The notes: generated by a model not told the origin, from the letters alone. DNA of 64,000 bases from UBA2882 sp051877575 (GCA_051877575.1 JBJEJA010000038.1:1-64000), one strand, 5' to 3'; positions 16,354-26,028 are shown, counted from the first letter of the stretch. Translations and numbers: made by a program.

Positions 16354-18414
16354 TTAATAATTTTCTGCATGAACCTCAAAATAGCTCTGTGCGTAACAGC
16401 ATACCGGGCAAACCTCCGGGGCTTTGGTACCCACCACAATATGTCCGCAGTTTCTGCATTCCCATACCTTTACTTCGCTCTTGGAAAATACCGCAGCAGT
16501 TTCCACATTTTTCAAAAGCGCTCTGTATCTTTCCTCATGATGTTTTTCAATTTCTCCTACCATGCGGAATTTTGCCGCCAGTTCAGGGAAACCTTCTTCC
16601 TCTGCCGTCTTTGCAAATCCGTCATACATGTCCGTCCACTCATAGTTTTCTCCTTCTGCGGCAGCTTCCAGATTGTGGGGAGTATCTCCGATTCCGTTCA
16701 GTTCTTCAAACCAAAGCTTTGCATGTGCCTTTTCATTTTCCGCTGTTTTCAAAAACAGGGAAGCAATCTGCTCATAGCCTTCTTTTTGTGCTACGGAAGC
16801 AAAATAGGTATATTTATTTCTTGCCTCGGATTCTCCTGCAAAAGCAGTCTCCAGATTCTTCTCTGTCTGTGTTCCCGCATATTTTCCGCCTGCCTTCGGC
16901 TCACCAATCGGTTCAAAAGCGGATGCCGGCTGTTTGCAGATCGGACAGGTAAAATCTGCCGGAAGCTCCTCCCCTTCATAAATATAACCGCATACTTTAC
17001 ATTTCCATTTTGCCATTTTCTCAGATCCTTTCCGATTCGTTTCATTCTGATTGATTGTCATACTTTTATCTTCGTACGTTGTATGTAACATTTTTTCTGC
17101 CAGTTCACTTAAGGGTTTTCCGTAAAACTCCTCATAGATCTGTTTGATCTCCGGATTTTCATGGCTTTTACGCAGGGACATTTTTGCATCTCTTTCATAC
17201 AGGCTGGCAATTCTTGCTTTCCGCACCTGATCGGCATCCTTCATAACATCCTTAGGCTGGCCGCCGCCTCCGATGCAGCCTCCCGGACAGGTCATCACTT
17301 CAATGAAATGATACTCTTTCTGTCCCTGTTTCACGCGCTCTATCATTTTCCGCGCATTGGCAGTTCCGTAAACGACCGCCACATGGATATCCAAATCTTT
17401 GATTTTCAGATCGGCTTCCTTGATTCCGTCATAACCGCGTACCGGCTCCAATTCAAATAACTGTGCCGGTGCTTCTTCTCCGGTAATATATTCATATGCC
17501 GTCCTGAGAGCTGCCTCCATAACACCGCCGGTATTGCCGAAGATCACACCTGCTCCCGATCCCTTGCCCATGATATTGTCATAAGCAGAATCGGTAAGAT
17601 CAGCAAAGTCAACATTTTCTTCCTTTGCCCAGATTGCAAGTTCTCTTGTGGTCATCACAAAGTCCATATCCTTTAAATCGGGACTGTGATAATAATCCGC
17701 TGCACCGTGCATTTCATCTCTTCTGATCTCATACTTTTTAGCCGCACATGGCGCAAGCGCCACATTGACAATCTGATTCGGATCTAATCCCATCTTTTTT
17801 GCAAAATATGTTTTGATGGTTGCTCCCTGCATTCCGATGGGGCTCTTGGCTGTGGAAATATTGGGCAAAAGCTCCGGATAGTAAATCTCGGCAAACTTAA
17901 CCCACGCAGGACAGCAGCTGGTAAACTGCGGAAGGGGACGATCCTTCCTGGTAATTCTTTCAATCAGTTCACTTGCTTCCTCTACAATGGTCAAATCTGC
18001 CGCAAAATTGGTATCCAATACATAATCCGCACCCAGACTCCGCAGAAGAGCTACCATTTTTCCTTCCACAAATGCGCCGTCTGCCATGCCGAATTCTTCA
18101 CCCAGCCCGACTCTGACAGATGGCGATGTGCTCACAATGACAATCTTGTCCGGATCTTTTACCGCTTCCCTGATCGCACGATACTCGTACCGCTCGGTAA
18201 TGCTGTTGACCGGACAAACATTGGCACACTGTCCGCAATGAATGCAGACTGCTTTTCCATCCGTCTGTTCAAATGTATAAGTGCCATGCACGCCGATGTC
18301 CCGGGTACAGACATTTTTACACATACCACACTTGATACATTTCTCCTCCTGTCTGACAATACTGGGATTGTCCTCTTCAATGGGAACCCTGATATCCATA
18401 GACATATGTTTCAT
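16354..18414 (-). CDS. [FeFe] hydrogenase fused to rubredoxin-rubrerythrin
   Basis: This 686-aa fusion joins proton/hydrogen chemistry to peroxide reduction. Two [4Fe-4S] ferredoxin motifs come first (Cys 26, 29, 32, 36 and 57, 60, 63, 67). The H-cluster motifs are L1 TSCCPAW (165-171), L2 APCAAKKYE (221-229) and L3 MTCPGGCIGGGGQP (374-387). After a linker comes a rubredoxin finger (Cys 472, 475, 490, 493), a ferritin-like diiron domain (520-640, with ESEARNKY, ENEKAHA and EIEKHHE) and a second rubredoxin-like finger (653-673). The L2 motif has Ala where most catalytic enzymes have Met. ATG at residue 467 has a good ribosome binding site and may also start a free rubrerythrin. GGAGG precedes the main ATG. 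Maturase genes are not in the window. Confidence 0.93.
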   Translation of the reverse strand: MKHMSMDIRVPIEEDNPSIVRQEEKCIKCGMCKNVCTRDIGVHGTYTFEQTDGKAVCIHCGQCANVCPVNSITERYEYRAIREAVKDPDKIVIVSTSPSVRVGLGEEFGMADGAFVEGKMVALLRSLGADYVLDTNFAADLTIVEEASELIERITRKDRPLPQFTSCCPAWVKFAEIYYPELLPNISTAKSPIGMQGATIKTYFAKKMGLDPNQIVNVALAPCAAKKYEIRRDEMHGAADYYHSPDLKDMDFVMTTRELAIWAKEENVDFADLTDSAYDNIMGKGSGAGVIFGNTGGVMEAALRTAYEYITGEEAPAQLFELEPVRGYDGIKEADLKIKDLDIHVAVVYGTANARKMIERVKQGQKEYHFIEVMTCPGGCIGGGGQPKDVMKDADQVRKARIASLYERDAKMSLRKSHENPEIKQIYEEFYGKPLSELAEKMLHTTYEDKSMTINQNETNRKGSEKMAKWKCKVCGYIYEGEELPADFTCPICKQPASAFEPIGEPKAGGKYAGTQTEKNLETAFAGESEARNKYTYFASVAQKEGYEQIASLFLKTAENEKAHAKLWFEELNGIGDTPHNLEAAAEGENYEWTDMYDGFAKTAEEEGFPELAAKFRMVGEIEKHHEERYRALLKNVETAAVFSKSEVKVWECRNCGHIVVGTKAPEVCPVCCYAQSYFEVHAENY

Positions 18415-18440
18415 TTCTCTATACCTCCATTTTTTGCTTT

Positions 18441-20582
18441 TTAAAATCTCATCGTCAGTTGTATCCGTTTCTTTGCAAGATCTACACTGAGCACTTCCAC
18501 TTCCACAATATCCCCGACACTGACCACTTCCAACGGATGCTTGATATAGCGGTCGGTGATCTTGGAAATGTGCACAAGCCCGTCCTGATGTACGCCGATA
18601 TCCACAAAGATACCGAAATCAATGACGTTGCGGACCGTTCCTTTTAAGCGCATGCCCGGCTTCAGATCTTCCATTTCCATGACATCGCTCCGTAAAATCG
18701 GTGCCGGCATATCCTCACGGGGATCTCTGGACGGTTTTTCCAATTCCTTGGCAATATCCGCCAGTGTCAGTTCACCGATGCCCAGCTCTTCTGCCAGTGC
18801 CTTGCACTCTTTGCTGCCGGCTTTGGGCAGACTGATTGCAGCATGTCCCACATCCTTCAGACTCAATCCCATTTTTACAAGGAGTTTTTCCGCAGCCTCA
18901 TAGGATTCCGGATGGACGCTTGTGGCATCCAGCGGGTTCTTTCCATCCCGGATACGCAGAAATCCGGCACATTGCTCATATGCCTTAGGCCCCAGTTTCG
19001 GCACTTTGAGGAGCTGCTTCCGCTCTGTAAAGGCTCCGTTTTCTTCTCTGTAGTCCACAATATTTTTTGCAATCACTTTGCTGATACCGGAAATATAAGA
19101 TAATAACGGTGCCGATGCCGTGTTCAGATCCACGCCGACACTGTTCACACAGTCTTCTACAACTCCCGTCAACGCCTCGTCCAGTTTCTTCTGGTTCATA
19201 TCATGCTGATACTGCCCGACCCCGATGGATTTCGGATCGATCTTTACCAATTCCGCCAGGGGATCCTGTAATCTCCTTGCAATGGAAGCCGCACTCCTCT
19301 GCCCCACGTCAAAATTGGGAAATTCTTCTGTTGCCAGTTTTGATGCGGAATATACCGATGCCCCCGCTTCATTGACGATCACATAGGAAACCGGCAGCCC
19401 CGTCTCCTTGATAAAGGAAACGATCACCTGCTCCGACTCTCTGGAAGCGGTTCCGTTTCCTACGGAAATCAGGGAAACGTGATATTTCTCAATCAGTTTC
19501 TTTAACTCGGCCTTGGCCTCTGCCACCTTGTTTTGCGGTGCGGTAGGGAAAATGACCTTGGTTGCCAATACCTTCCCCGTCTCATCCACAACTGCCAGTT
19601 TACAGCCCGTACGAAATGCCGGATCCCAGCCCAGCACAACCTTTCCGGCAATGGGCGGCTGCATGAGAAGCTGTTTTAAGTTTTTACCGAATACGCTGAT
19701 AGCGCCTTCCTCCGCTTTTTCCGTCAGAGCACTTCTGATCTCTCTTTCGATGGAGGGTGCGATCAGCCTCTCATAGCTGTCTGCAATCACCTCTTTTAAA
19801 ATCGGTGTTGTCATGGGATTATTATTCTTAATAACCTGTTTCTCCAGATAAGAAAGTATCTGCTCCCGGGGCGCTTCTATTTTGACAGTTAATATTTTCT
19901 CTGCCTCTCCGCGGTTCAGTGCAAGGATCCTGTGTCCGGCAATCTTTTTCACTGACTCCGAGAAATGATAATACATTTCATATACACTCTGGACCTCTTC
20001 ATCCTTCGCTTCGCTGACCACCGTTCCTTCCGACTCTGTCAGCTTGCGGATCCCGGTACGGTAATCCGCTTCATCGGAAATTGCTTCCGCCAAAATGTCT
20101 TTGGCACCTGCAATGGCCTCTTCCGCATTCGCGACACCTTTTTCCGGATCTATGTATGCTTGTGCTTCCTCCTCGACGGATTTTTTTGTCATCTGCAGAT
20201 AAATAATATTTGCAAGGGGCTCCAATCCTTTTTCTTTGGCAACGGAAGCCCTTGTTTTCCTTTTGGGTTTATAGGGGCGGTACAGATCCTCAACGGCCAC
20301 CATCGTCTGTGCCGCTTCGATCTTTGCCTTTAACTCATCGGTCAGTTTCCCCTGTTCTTCGATACTGGCAAGAACCGTTTCCTTTCTTTCCTCCAGCCCT
20401 CTCAGGTAAACCAGCCTCTCATGGAGATTACGCAGCACCTCATCGTTGAGTGCCCCCGTAGCTTCCTTTCTGTATCGCGAAATAAAAGGGATGGTGTTTC
20501 CTTCGTCGATTAATTTGACGGCAGCTTCCACCTGCCATTTCTGCACTTTTAATTCTTCACTTAATACTTTTATAATATCCAT
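18441..20582 (-). CDS. tex: Tex-family RNA-binding transcription accessory protein
   Basis: Tex is a conserved nucleic-acid-binding protein linked to transcription and transcript stability. The 713-aa protein shows the family order: N-terminal helical domain, a YqgF-like RNase H fold (VVLGWDPAFRTGCKLAVVDETG), helix-hairpin-helix repeats (LLKVPKLGPKAYEQCAGFLR) and a C-terminal S1 domain (GTVRNVIDFGIFVDIG to KKRIQLTMRF). I start at 20582, where AGGAAA precedes ATGGATATT; the frame is open to 20669 but the added 29 residues are unlike the family. It is followed after 26 bases by the hydrogenase fusion gene. Confidence 0.92.
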   Translation of the reverse strand: MDIIKVLSEELKVQKWQVEAAVKLIDEGNTIPFISRYRKEATGALNDEVLRNLHERLVYLRGLEERKETVLASIEEQGKLTDELKAKIEAAQTMVAVEDLYRPYKPKRKTRASVAKEKGLEPLANIIYLQMTKKSVEEEAQAYIDPEKGVANAEEAIAGAKDILAEAISDEADYRTGIRKLTESEGTVVSEAKDEEVQSVYEMYYHFSESVKKIAGHRILALNRGEAEKILTVKIEAPREQILSYLEKQVIKNNNPMTTPILKEVIADSYERLIAPSIEREIRSALTEKAEEGAISVFGKNLKQLLMQPPIAGKVVLGWDPAFRTGCKLAVVDETGKVLATKVIFPTAPQNKVAEAKAELKKLIEKYHVSLISVGNGTASRESEQVIVSFIKETGLPVSYVIVNEAGASVYSASKLATEEFPNFDVGQRSAASIARRLQDPLAELVKIDPKSIGVGQYQHDMNQKKLDEALTGVVEDCVNSVGVDLNTASAPLLSYISGISKVIAKNIVDYREENGAFTERKQLLKVPKLGPKAYEQCAGFLRIRDGKNPLDATSVHPESYEAAEKLLVKMGLSLKDVGHAAISLPKAGSKECKALAEELGIGELTLADIAKELEKPSRDPREDMPAPILRSDVMEMEDLKPGMRLKGTVRNVIDFGIFVDIGVHQDGLVHISKITDRYIKHPLEVVSVGDIVEVEVLSVDLAKKRIQLTMRF

Positions 20583-20607
20583 GATTTTCCTATCAAATGC
20601 CAACGGA

Positions 20608-20664
20608 AAGGGTGAAAGAAGCGTATCTGCATTTATCCTCTCCCTCAAATTTTCTTTCACCCTT
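20608..20664 (-). terminator. hairpin between the GH9 gene and tex
   Basis: A perfect 13-base stem (20608-20620 with 20652-20664, AAGGGTGAAAGAA and complement) encloses a 31-base loop. It sits right after the GH9 stop, and the T tract is weak, so it may terminate only in part or protect mRNA ends. The ribosome binding site of tex lies beyond it. Confidence 0.5.
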
Positions 20665-20705
20665 AACATACAAAATATGTTTTTATGCTTTCTGACCGGA
20701 TATGT

Positions 20706-22976
20706 TTATTGATATGCCGCCATCAGATATATGAGCGGCGAATTCCAGTAAACGGTAACCTCGTTACAGGAAAAACTCTGGGCATTATCCACATAACATT
20801 TTGCGGGCGCTGTTCCGCTCATAGTCGCTTTCGCATAAGGATCTTCCAGATTGCTGTCCGCTCCGCCGACCAACATACCCGGCATGGACTGTCCCAGTAC
20901 CTGGGAAGGTCTGTGGTGGGTGTTCTCCGGCGACAGGCTTCCGAACCCTGTTAAGAAACAATAGGAATTGGCATTGTTTCCAAACAGATAATTCAACTGC
21001 GCCTTTGCAAGATTATCATACTCATCGTTTCCGTTGATCTCATCCAACATCAGCAACAGCATACCGTTATTGGCAATGCTCATATTGCTGCCCCACGGAT
21101 AAGTCTCGCTGACGGAGCACTGATAAGTATCCGCACCGGCACTTTCGAAAATACTTTCTGCGGCATATTCCATCTTATCCAGAATGGTTGCGGCATACTC
21201 CTGATCCGTATAATCACCGGTCAGATATGCATAACCGCCGTAGAAACCTACCTTTTCCCAGCCAAGACCGCCGGGAACGGAAAGGAACGGTGTCTCTTTT
21301 AATGCATCTTCATATTTGGATTCACCGGTTGTTTTGAACAATTCGGCATTTGCCCAGAATCTTTCATCTGTATCCTTTTTATCCGGATATTCTCCCGTTA
21401 CGATTTCCTCGGGATTGACAAATCCGTCTCCGCTCTCGCTGCTGTCCAGATAATTCATTGCCTTTAATGCTGCCTTCAGACAGGTATCCGCATAATCGCT
21501 GTCAACATCCCGATATACTCTGGCTGCCATTGCCATCACTGCGGCAAAATCGCCGGTTGCACAATTGGAAATGGGAGAAAGCAGTAATTGTTCCGTTTCA
21601 TCCTGCGGCATTACCGTCTCCGGGAAGTTTGCACAGGTTACTTTATGATATACGCCGCCGCTCTTAGGATCCTGCATCTTTAACAGCCAGTCCAGTTCAT
21701 ATTTTGCTTCATCCAAAATGTCCGGAGTGCCGTTGCCGCTCTCAGGGATGCCCGCATCATCGCCGAATGCATCGGGATAGCTTTCATATGCCAGCATAAC
21801 ATCGGCAACCGCCTTCGCTCCCGATACCACATAGCGTCCGTAGTCACCCGCATCATGCCAGCCGCCGGATACATCCACCGTGGCACTGCTTGTGCTGCCA
21901 TAGACGACCGCCCCTTCCGTATGGCATGCGGGATGTGCAAAATCATCCGCATATTCCGCCGTCAGTTCTTCTCCGCAGCGCTGCAGATACAGCATTCTCA
22001 CTGCGGCATCAAAAGCCTCGTCATAGACATCTTCTCCGATTTCAAACTCATAAGACTCTCCGCACTTTTCTCCTACAACTTTGTAGGTACCGGGTGTCTT
22101 CAGCTCGCTGAAATCTGCTGCGCTTTCCATTTCGCGGGTATTTTTATTTTTCTCTGCCGGAGCAAGTGTTCCTTCAAATACGGTCTTCCCGCTCTTCACA
22201 TCCACAACGGAAAATGTACTGTCCATATCTTCTCCCCGGAACACGGCAACTTTGCTGTCCTCGGGTCGATATCCCAGCTGGTTAATCTGAATATCCGGTG
22301 TTTCGATTGCTGCCTGAGGCAGTGCGCGGTTGCTCTCATCGATACAGTACATTTCAAAATTATCAAAGGTCACATCATGAGCACCGATATTTTCATCCGT
22401 GTTACCGTACAAGCCCATATTAAAACACAGTCTGGGTGCAGGATCACTGCCCTCTTCCATCGTAAAGGTAAATTCAAAATGCTGCGTCTCCGGTGTCAGG
22501 GTAATTCCCTCTCCGGTATAAGCGTGGTAGTCGCCTCCGTTGATCTGAATGCGGTATTCCACATCTCTCTCCACAGTGGACGCGGCATCGAAAGATAATT
22601 GGTATACACAGCCCGTCTCCAAAGCAAAGCCGTCGTAATACAGCTGTACACTGTGCTCTTTTGTCCCCAGTGTTGTAATCTGTACCTTCAGTCTGCCTTC
22701 CTCATCCACGACAATAACAGCATTTCCGCCGTTGAAATAAGTGTTCCATTTTCCGGTTCCGTTGGCAAAATCGCCGTTCTCGATCATGTTGTATCCCATT
22801 AAGGATTCTACTTCCTCCGGCTCTTCGGTTTCTTCCTCTTCTACAGTTTCCGTCTCCTCCGATGCCGTTTCTTCGACGGGAGCCGCCACTTCCGAATCCT
22901 TTCCACCCGCACATGCCGTCAGACCCACGCACATGCTGATGCATAAAAACAATGCCAAAAGTTTTCTTTTCATCAT
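20706..22976 (-). CDS. glycoside hydrolase family 9 cellulase-like lipoprotein
   Basis: This 756-aa secreted lipoprotein is built to cut beta-1,4-glucans at the cell surface. The signal peptide ends in a lipobox (GLTAC). An acidic linker follows, then a CBM4/9-like carbohydrate-binding module (about residues 60-205, with NMIENGDFANGTGKWNTYF), the Ig-like N-terminal domain of GH9 enzymes (IQINQLGYRPEDSKVAVF), and the (alpha/alpha)6 catalytic domain. Catalytic residues are the Asp pair in GGWHDAGDYGRYV and the Glu in NEVTVYWNSPL near the end; the HHRPSQ histidine motif is present. AGGAGG precedes ATG at 22976 (another ATG follows). It has its own promoter. Confidence 0.93.
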   Translation of the reverse strand: MMKRKLLALFLCISMCVGLTACAGGKDSEVAAPVEETASEETETVEEEETEEPEEVESLMGYNMIENGDFANGTGKWNTYFNGGNAVIVVDEEGRLKVQITTLGTKEHSVQLYYDGFALETGCVYQLSFDAASTVERDVEYRIQINGGDYHAYTGEGITLTPETQHFEFTFTMEEGSDPAPRLCFNMGLYGNTDENIGAHDVTFDNFEMYCIDESNRALPQAAIETPDIQINQLGYRPEDSKVAVFRGEDMDSTFSVVDVKSGKTVFEGTLAPAEKNKNTREMESAADFSELKTPGTYKVVGEKCGESYEFEIGEDVYDEAFDAAVRMLYLQRCGEELTAEYADDFAHPACHTEGAVVYGSTSSATVDVSGGWHDAGDYGRYVVSGAKAVADVMLAYESYPDAFGDDAGIPESGNGTPDILDEAKYELDWLLKMQDPKSGGVYHKVTCANFPETVMPQDETEQLLLSPISNCATGDFAAVMAMAARVYRDVDSDYADTCLKAALKAMNYLDSSESGDGFVNPEEIVTGEYPDKKDTDERFWANAELFKTTGESKYEDALKETPFLSVPGGLGWEKVGFYGGYAYLTGDYTDQEYAATILDKMEYAAESIFESAGADTYQCSVSETYPWGSNMSIANNGMLLLMLDEINGNDEYDNLAKAQLNYLFGNNANSYCFLTGFGSLSPENTHHRPSQVLGQSMPGMLVGGADSNLEDPYAKATMSGTAPAKCYVDNAQSFSCNEVTVYWNSPLIYLMAAYQ

Positions 22977-23051
22977 CCCCAAATATCCTCCTCAAGTTTA
23001 TTTATGATTGCTCTGGTTTTGATTGGCAATTATCATAATATCTGCCCCTAT

Positions 23052-23080
23052 ATTATATTAGAAAATAGGTCTTTATTCAA
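23052..23080 (-). promoter_or_regulatory. promoter of the GH9 gene
   Basis: On the minus strand TTGAAT (23080-23075) and TATAAT (23057-23052) are 17 bases apart, about 75 bases before the start codon. The leader between them and the gene is A/T rich without an evident riboswitch. Confidence 0.7.
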
Positions 23081-23123
23081 TGCGAAAATCGTGATAAAAT
23101 AAACTTAATCATGGAGGTGTATC

Positions 23124-23504
23124 ATGGATTACAATACCCAGCCACAGCAGATGCCGTCACGCTCGGAAATGAGTGTAAACAGTTTTTTAATAGCATCTAT
23201 TATCTGTGCCGTTTTATCCCTGATGAGCAGTTGTGTGATTTTTTCGGCCATGTTTTTTGCCGGCCTTTCGATTTTATTTGCTGCTTTGTCCAAGGGAAAA
23301 GAATTAAAAATGCATTTTATTGGCAAGACTGCCGTTTTGATTTCTGTTTCTTCGCTGGTTTTCAGCCTCATCATAACAGCATTTTCCGTATATACCGTTA
23401 TGCATGATCCCGAATCCCGCCAGGCATTTTATGAGGAGTACGAAGAGATGACCGGTATCTCACTGGAAGAAGAAATAGAGCAGTTGAAGACTTTATATCA
23501 ATAA
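23124..23504 (+). CDS. small two-helix membrane protein
   Basis: This 126-aa protein has a glutamine-rich start (MDYNTQPQQMPS), two membrane helices (about residues 20-55 and 70-92), and an acidic tail that ends LEEEIEQLKTLYQ. The layout recalls DUF4190-type proteins. Function unknown. ATGGAGGTGT precedes the ATG. The next two genes follow closely in the same direction, so the three probably form one transcript. Confidence 0.75.
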   Translation: MDYNTQPQQMPSRSEMSVNSFLIASIICAVLSLMSSCVIFSAMFFAGLSILFAALSKGKELKMHFIGKTAVLISVSSLVFSLIITAFSVYTVMHDPESRQAFYEEYEEMTGISLEEEIEQLKTLYQ

Positions 23505-23517
23505 GGAGGTGCGGCTT

Positions 23518-24027
23518 ATGGGTTTACAAATTCAAACTTCCCTTTACGGTTATTCCAACCAATATCCGGGCAGCATGACCGGCAGTATTGCAAATGCCGG
23601 AGAAGCCGAAAAGCGTCCTATTTTAAATCCCGGAGAATCTACCGAACGAAAACCCGGTGCAAAATCATCCCCGGCAGAATGTGAAACCTGTAAGAACCGA
23701 AAATATCAGGACGGCTCCGATGAAATGGTTTCCTTTAAATCGCCTACACATATTTCTCCGGAATCGGCAGGTGCCGCTGTCCGCGGGCATGAACAGGAGC
23801 ATGTTTCCAATGCTTACAAAGATGCCGCCATGAACAACGGAAAAGTCATGCGCGCCAGCGTTTCCATTCATACCTCGATATGTCCGGAATGCGGCCGTTC
23901 CTATGTTTCAGGCGGAACCACCAACACACAGATTAAATATTATAATGAGGAAAATCCCTACCAACAGGATTTAAAAGCACAGGATGCTGCAAAATACAGC
24001 GGTATGCATGTGGATGCTGCCTGTTGA
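23518..24027 (+). CDS. putative SprA-related metalloprotein (HExxH motif)
   Basis: This 169-aa protein carries the sequence AAVRGHEQEHVSNAY near residues 87-101, an HExxH zinc motif placed as in the SprA-related family, which is catalogued as a putative metalloprotease of unknown role. Two cysteine pairs (CETCKNRKY and CPECGRSY) flank it and could bind a second metal. No signal peptide is seen. I start at ATG 23518, eight bases after AGGAGG; the frame is open to 23509. The family link is from memory and needs a profile search. Confidence 0.65.
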   Translation: MGLQIQTSLYGYSNQYPGSMTGSIANAGEAEKRPILNPGESTERKPGAKSSPAECETCKNRKYQDGSDEMVSFKSPTHISPESAGAAVRGHEQEHVSNAYKDAAMNNGKVMRASVSIHTSICPECGRSYVSGGTTNTQIKYYNEENPYQQDLKAQDAAKYSGMHVDAAC

Positions 24028-24043
24028 TCGGAAAGGAATATCA

Positions 24044-24784
24044 ATGAAAACATCAAGCACTCAATTAAAAGCAACGGCACGAGGTCATCTGTCCGGAAGG
24101 TATTCACTTTTGATCATAGCATTTATGATCGCAAGGATTATCATCAATATCCCTTCCATGATGATTTCTTATACCGCAGATCCTTACAGCAATACCGGCT
24201 ATTTTTTGAATTTTGCCGTGACATTCATCTTATCTATTTTGTCTGCAATTTTTGTAGTCGGTCATAACCGCATTTGCCTGCGTTATGCCGGAAGTGAAGA
24301 ACCGGTAACCACTGCAGAGATGTGGTACGGTTTTAAAGGGCATGCAGATGAAATCATCATTGCATATTTTCTGATCTTTATCAGATATTTCGTTTGTGCA
24401 CTCCCTTTTGCATTTGCACTTGTATTATGCACCATGATGCCAAACGCTTTTTCCGTACTGTTTCTGGGCGCAGCCACTCTCTTTACCGCAATTATGTGCA
24501 TAAAAATAGAACTGGACTATTCTCAGGTATTTTTCCTGATTGCGGATTGCGTGCAGGAACGTCCGAAAGAACTGCTTGCACACAGCAAGCAGTTGATGGA
24601 AGGAAACCGCGGACGGCTGCTCTATATCCAGCTGAGCTTTATCGGAATGAGTCTGTTGAATCTTTTAACTTTCGGCTTTGCAATGTTTTGGGTTTATCCG
24701 TATATGAGAATGACTTATGCAGAATTTTACGTAGAACTGAAACAATCCCTTTTCCGGGAAACCGAAGGTTCTGACATGCAATAA
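24044..24784 (+). CDS. DUF975 integral membrane protein
   Basis: This 246-aa protein has the DUF975 layout: a short start with LKATARGHLSGRYSLLIIA, about five membrane helices, and the segment QLMEGNRGRLLYIQLSFIGMSLL before the last helices, with PYMRMTYAEFY at the end. The family is common in Firmicutes and has no known role. Start at ATG 24044, with GGAAAGGA seven bases upstream. Last gene before a terminator. Confidence 0.82.
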   Translation: MKTSSTQLKATARGHLSGRYSLLIIAFMIARIIINIPSMMISYTADPYSNTGYFLNFAVTFILSILSAIFVVGHNRICLRYAGSEEPVTTAEMWYGFKGHADEIIIAYFLIFIRYFVCALPFAFALVLCTMMPNAFSVLFLGAATLFTAIMCIKIELDYSQVFFLIADCVQERPKELLAHSKQLMEGNRGRLLYIQLSFIGMSLLNLLTFGFAMFWVYPYMRMTYAEFYVELKQSLFRETEGSDMQ

Positions 24785-24820
24785 GTAAAGATGATCGATA
24801 AAGGCAATTATAACAAAAAT

Positions 24821-24869
24821 AAATGCTATATTTCAAAGGAAACCATTCCCGTGAGATATAGCATTTTTT
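24821..24869. terminator. bidirectional terminator between DUF975 gene and prfB
   Basis: An 11-base stem, AAATGCTATAT (24821-24831) with its complement (24856-24866), continues into TTT on the plus strand and AAA/TTT on the other. It separates two convergent transcripts. Confidence 0.82.
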
Positions 24870-24895
24870 ATCACAATTGCTTTATTACAGCTTGA

Positions 24896-26009
24896 TTATA
24901 CTTCTTTTGTCGCATTCCATTTCAGATAACTGTTGATGAACAGATCCAATGCTCCGTCCAATACCGCATCCACATTTCCCGTTTCCGCATTGGTCCGGTG
25001 ATCCTTCACCATCGTATAGGGTTGCATGACATAGGAACGAATCTGGTTACCCCAGCCGATCTCCGTTACTTCACCGCGGATATCCGATAGTTTCTCTGCA
25101 TTGGCTTCTTTCTGCAACATATACAGCTTTGCCTTCAGCATCTGCATCGCTTTGTCCTTGTTCTGGAACTGGCTTCGCTCATTCTGACACTGTACTACAA
25201 TTCCCGTAGGAATATGCGTAATACGAATTGCGGAAGATGTCTTGTTGATATGCTGTCCGCCCGCACCCGAGCTTCGGTAGGTATCGATTCGCAGATCATC
25301 TTCGTTGATCTCCACATCCAGATCCTCTTCAATATCCGGCATAACATCCAGAGACACAAAGGACGTCTGCCTTTTTCCCTGTGCATTGAATGGAGAAATA
25401 CGCACCAATCTGTGCACACCCTTTTCGGATTTGAGAAATCCGTAAGCATTCTGTCCGTTTACCTGGAAGGTCACGGATTTAATACCGGCTTCATCTCCGT
25501 CCAGATAATCCAGCACTTCAACCTGAAAGCCTTTTTTCTCCGCCCAACGGGTATACATACGATAAAGCATGGATGCCCAATCGCAGCTTTCCGTACCGCC
25601 GGCACCGGCATTTAATTTTAAAATGGCATTATAACCGTCATATTCATCGGAAAGCAATGTCTTGATACGGATATTATCCAATCCTGCAACAAAGCTGTCC
25701 AGTTCCTGCCTGATCTCGGGAATCATTTCCGGATCATTTTCTTCATATCCCATCTCGATCAGGACTTCAATATCTTCAAATTGGGTCTTTAATGTGTCAT
25801 AAGTCTCCACATCATCTTTCAGACCCTTGCATTCTCTTGTAAGCTTTTGCGCCTCTTCCGCATCATTCCAGAAATCCGGCGTCTCCATCAGCCTTTCCAG
25901 TTCTTCAATCCGTTTTGACTTATTTGCTAAGTCAAAGTGAATCCCTTACTTCCGCCAATGGTGTCTCATAAGTCATCAGTTCCTGTTTCATCTGATCTAA
26001 TTCGACCAC
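24896..26009 (-). CDS. prfB: peptide chain release factor 2 with programmed +1 frameshift
   Basis: RF2 ends translation at UGA and UAA. The gene is read in two frames. Codons from GTG at 26009 give VELDQMKQELMTY and run to CTT, followed by an in-frame TGA at 25934-25932; after a +1 shift the frame continues as DLANKSKRIEEL to the stop at 24896, for about 370 aa. The peptidyl hydrolysis motif GAGGQHINKTSSAIR and the stop-codon reading motif SPF (in RISPFNAQGKRQ) are present. It starts 20 bases after the secA stop, with AAGGTGG upstream. Annotation pipelines may split it or start it at the METPDFW methionine at 25888. Confidence 0.95.
25931..25946 (-). promoter_or_regulatory. prfB autoregulatory frameshift site
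   Basis: The minus strand reads AGGGATTCACTTTGAC: a Shine-Dalgarno-like AGGG, then the slippery CTT, the in-frame TGA stop and a C that favours slow release. This is the classical RF2 feedback site: low RF2 allows the ribosome to slip +1 and make more RF2. Confidence 0.93.
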
Positions 26010-26028
26010 TTTGCGTCACCACCTTATT

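Noticed and set aside
16234..17088. 284-residue open frame on the plus strand opposite the hydrogenase fusion
   Set aside because: Cys/Phe/Arg-rich composition typical of antisense frames; the minus-strand gene has clear domains over the whole length.
20583..20669. N-terminal extension of Tex by 29 residues
   Set aside because: The extension overlaps the hairpin after the GH9 gene and is unlike the family; ATG 20582 has a ribosome site.
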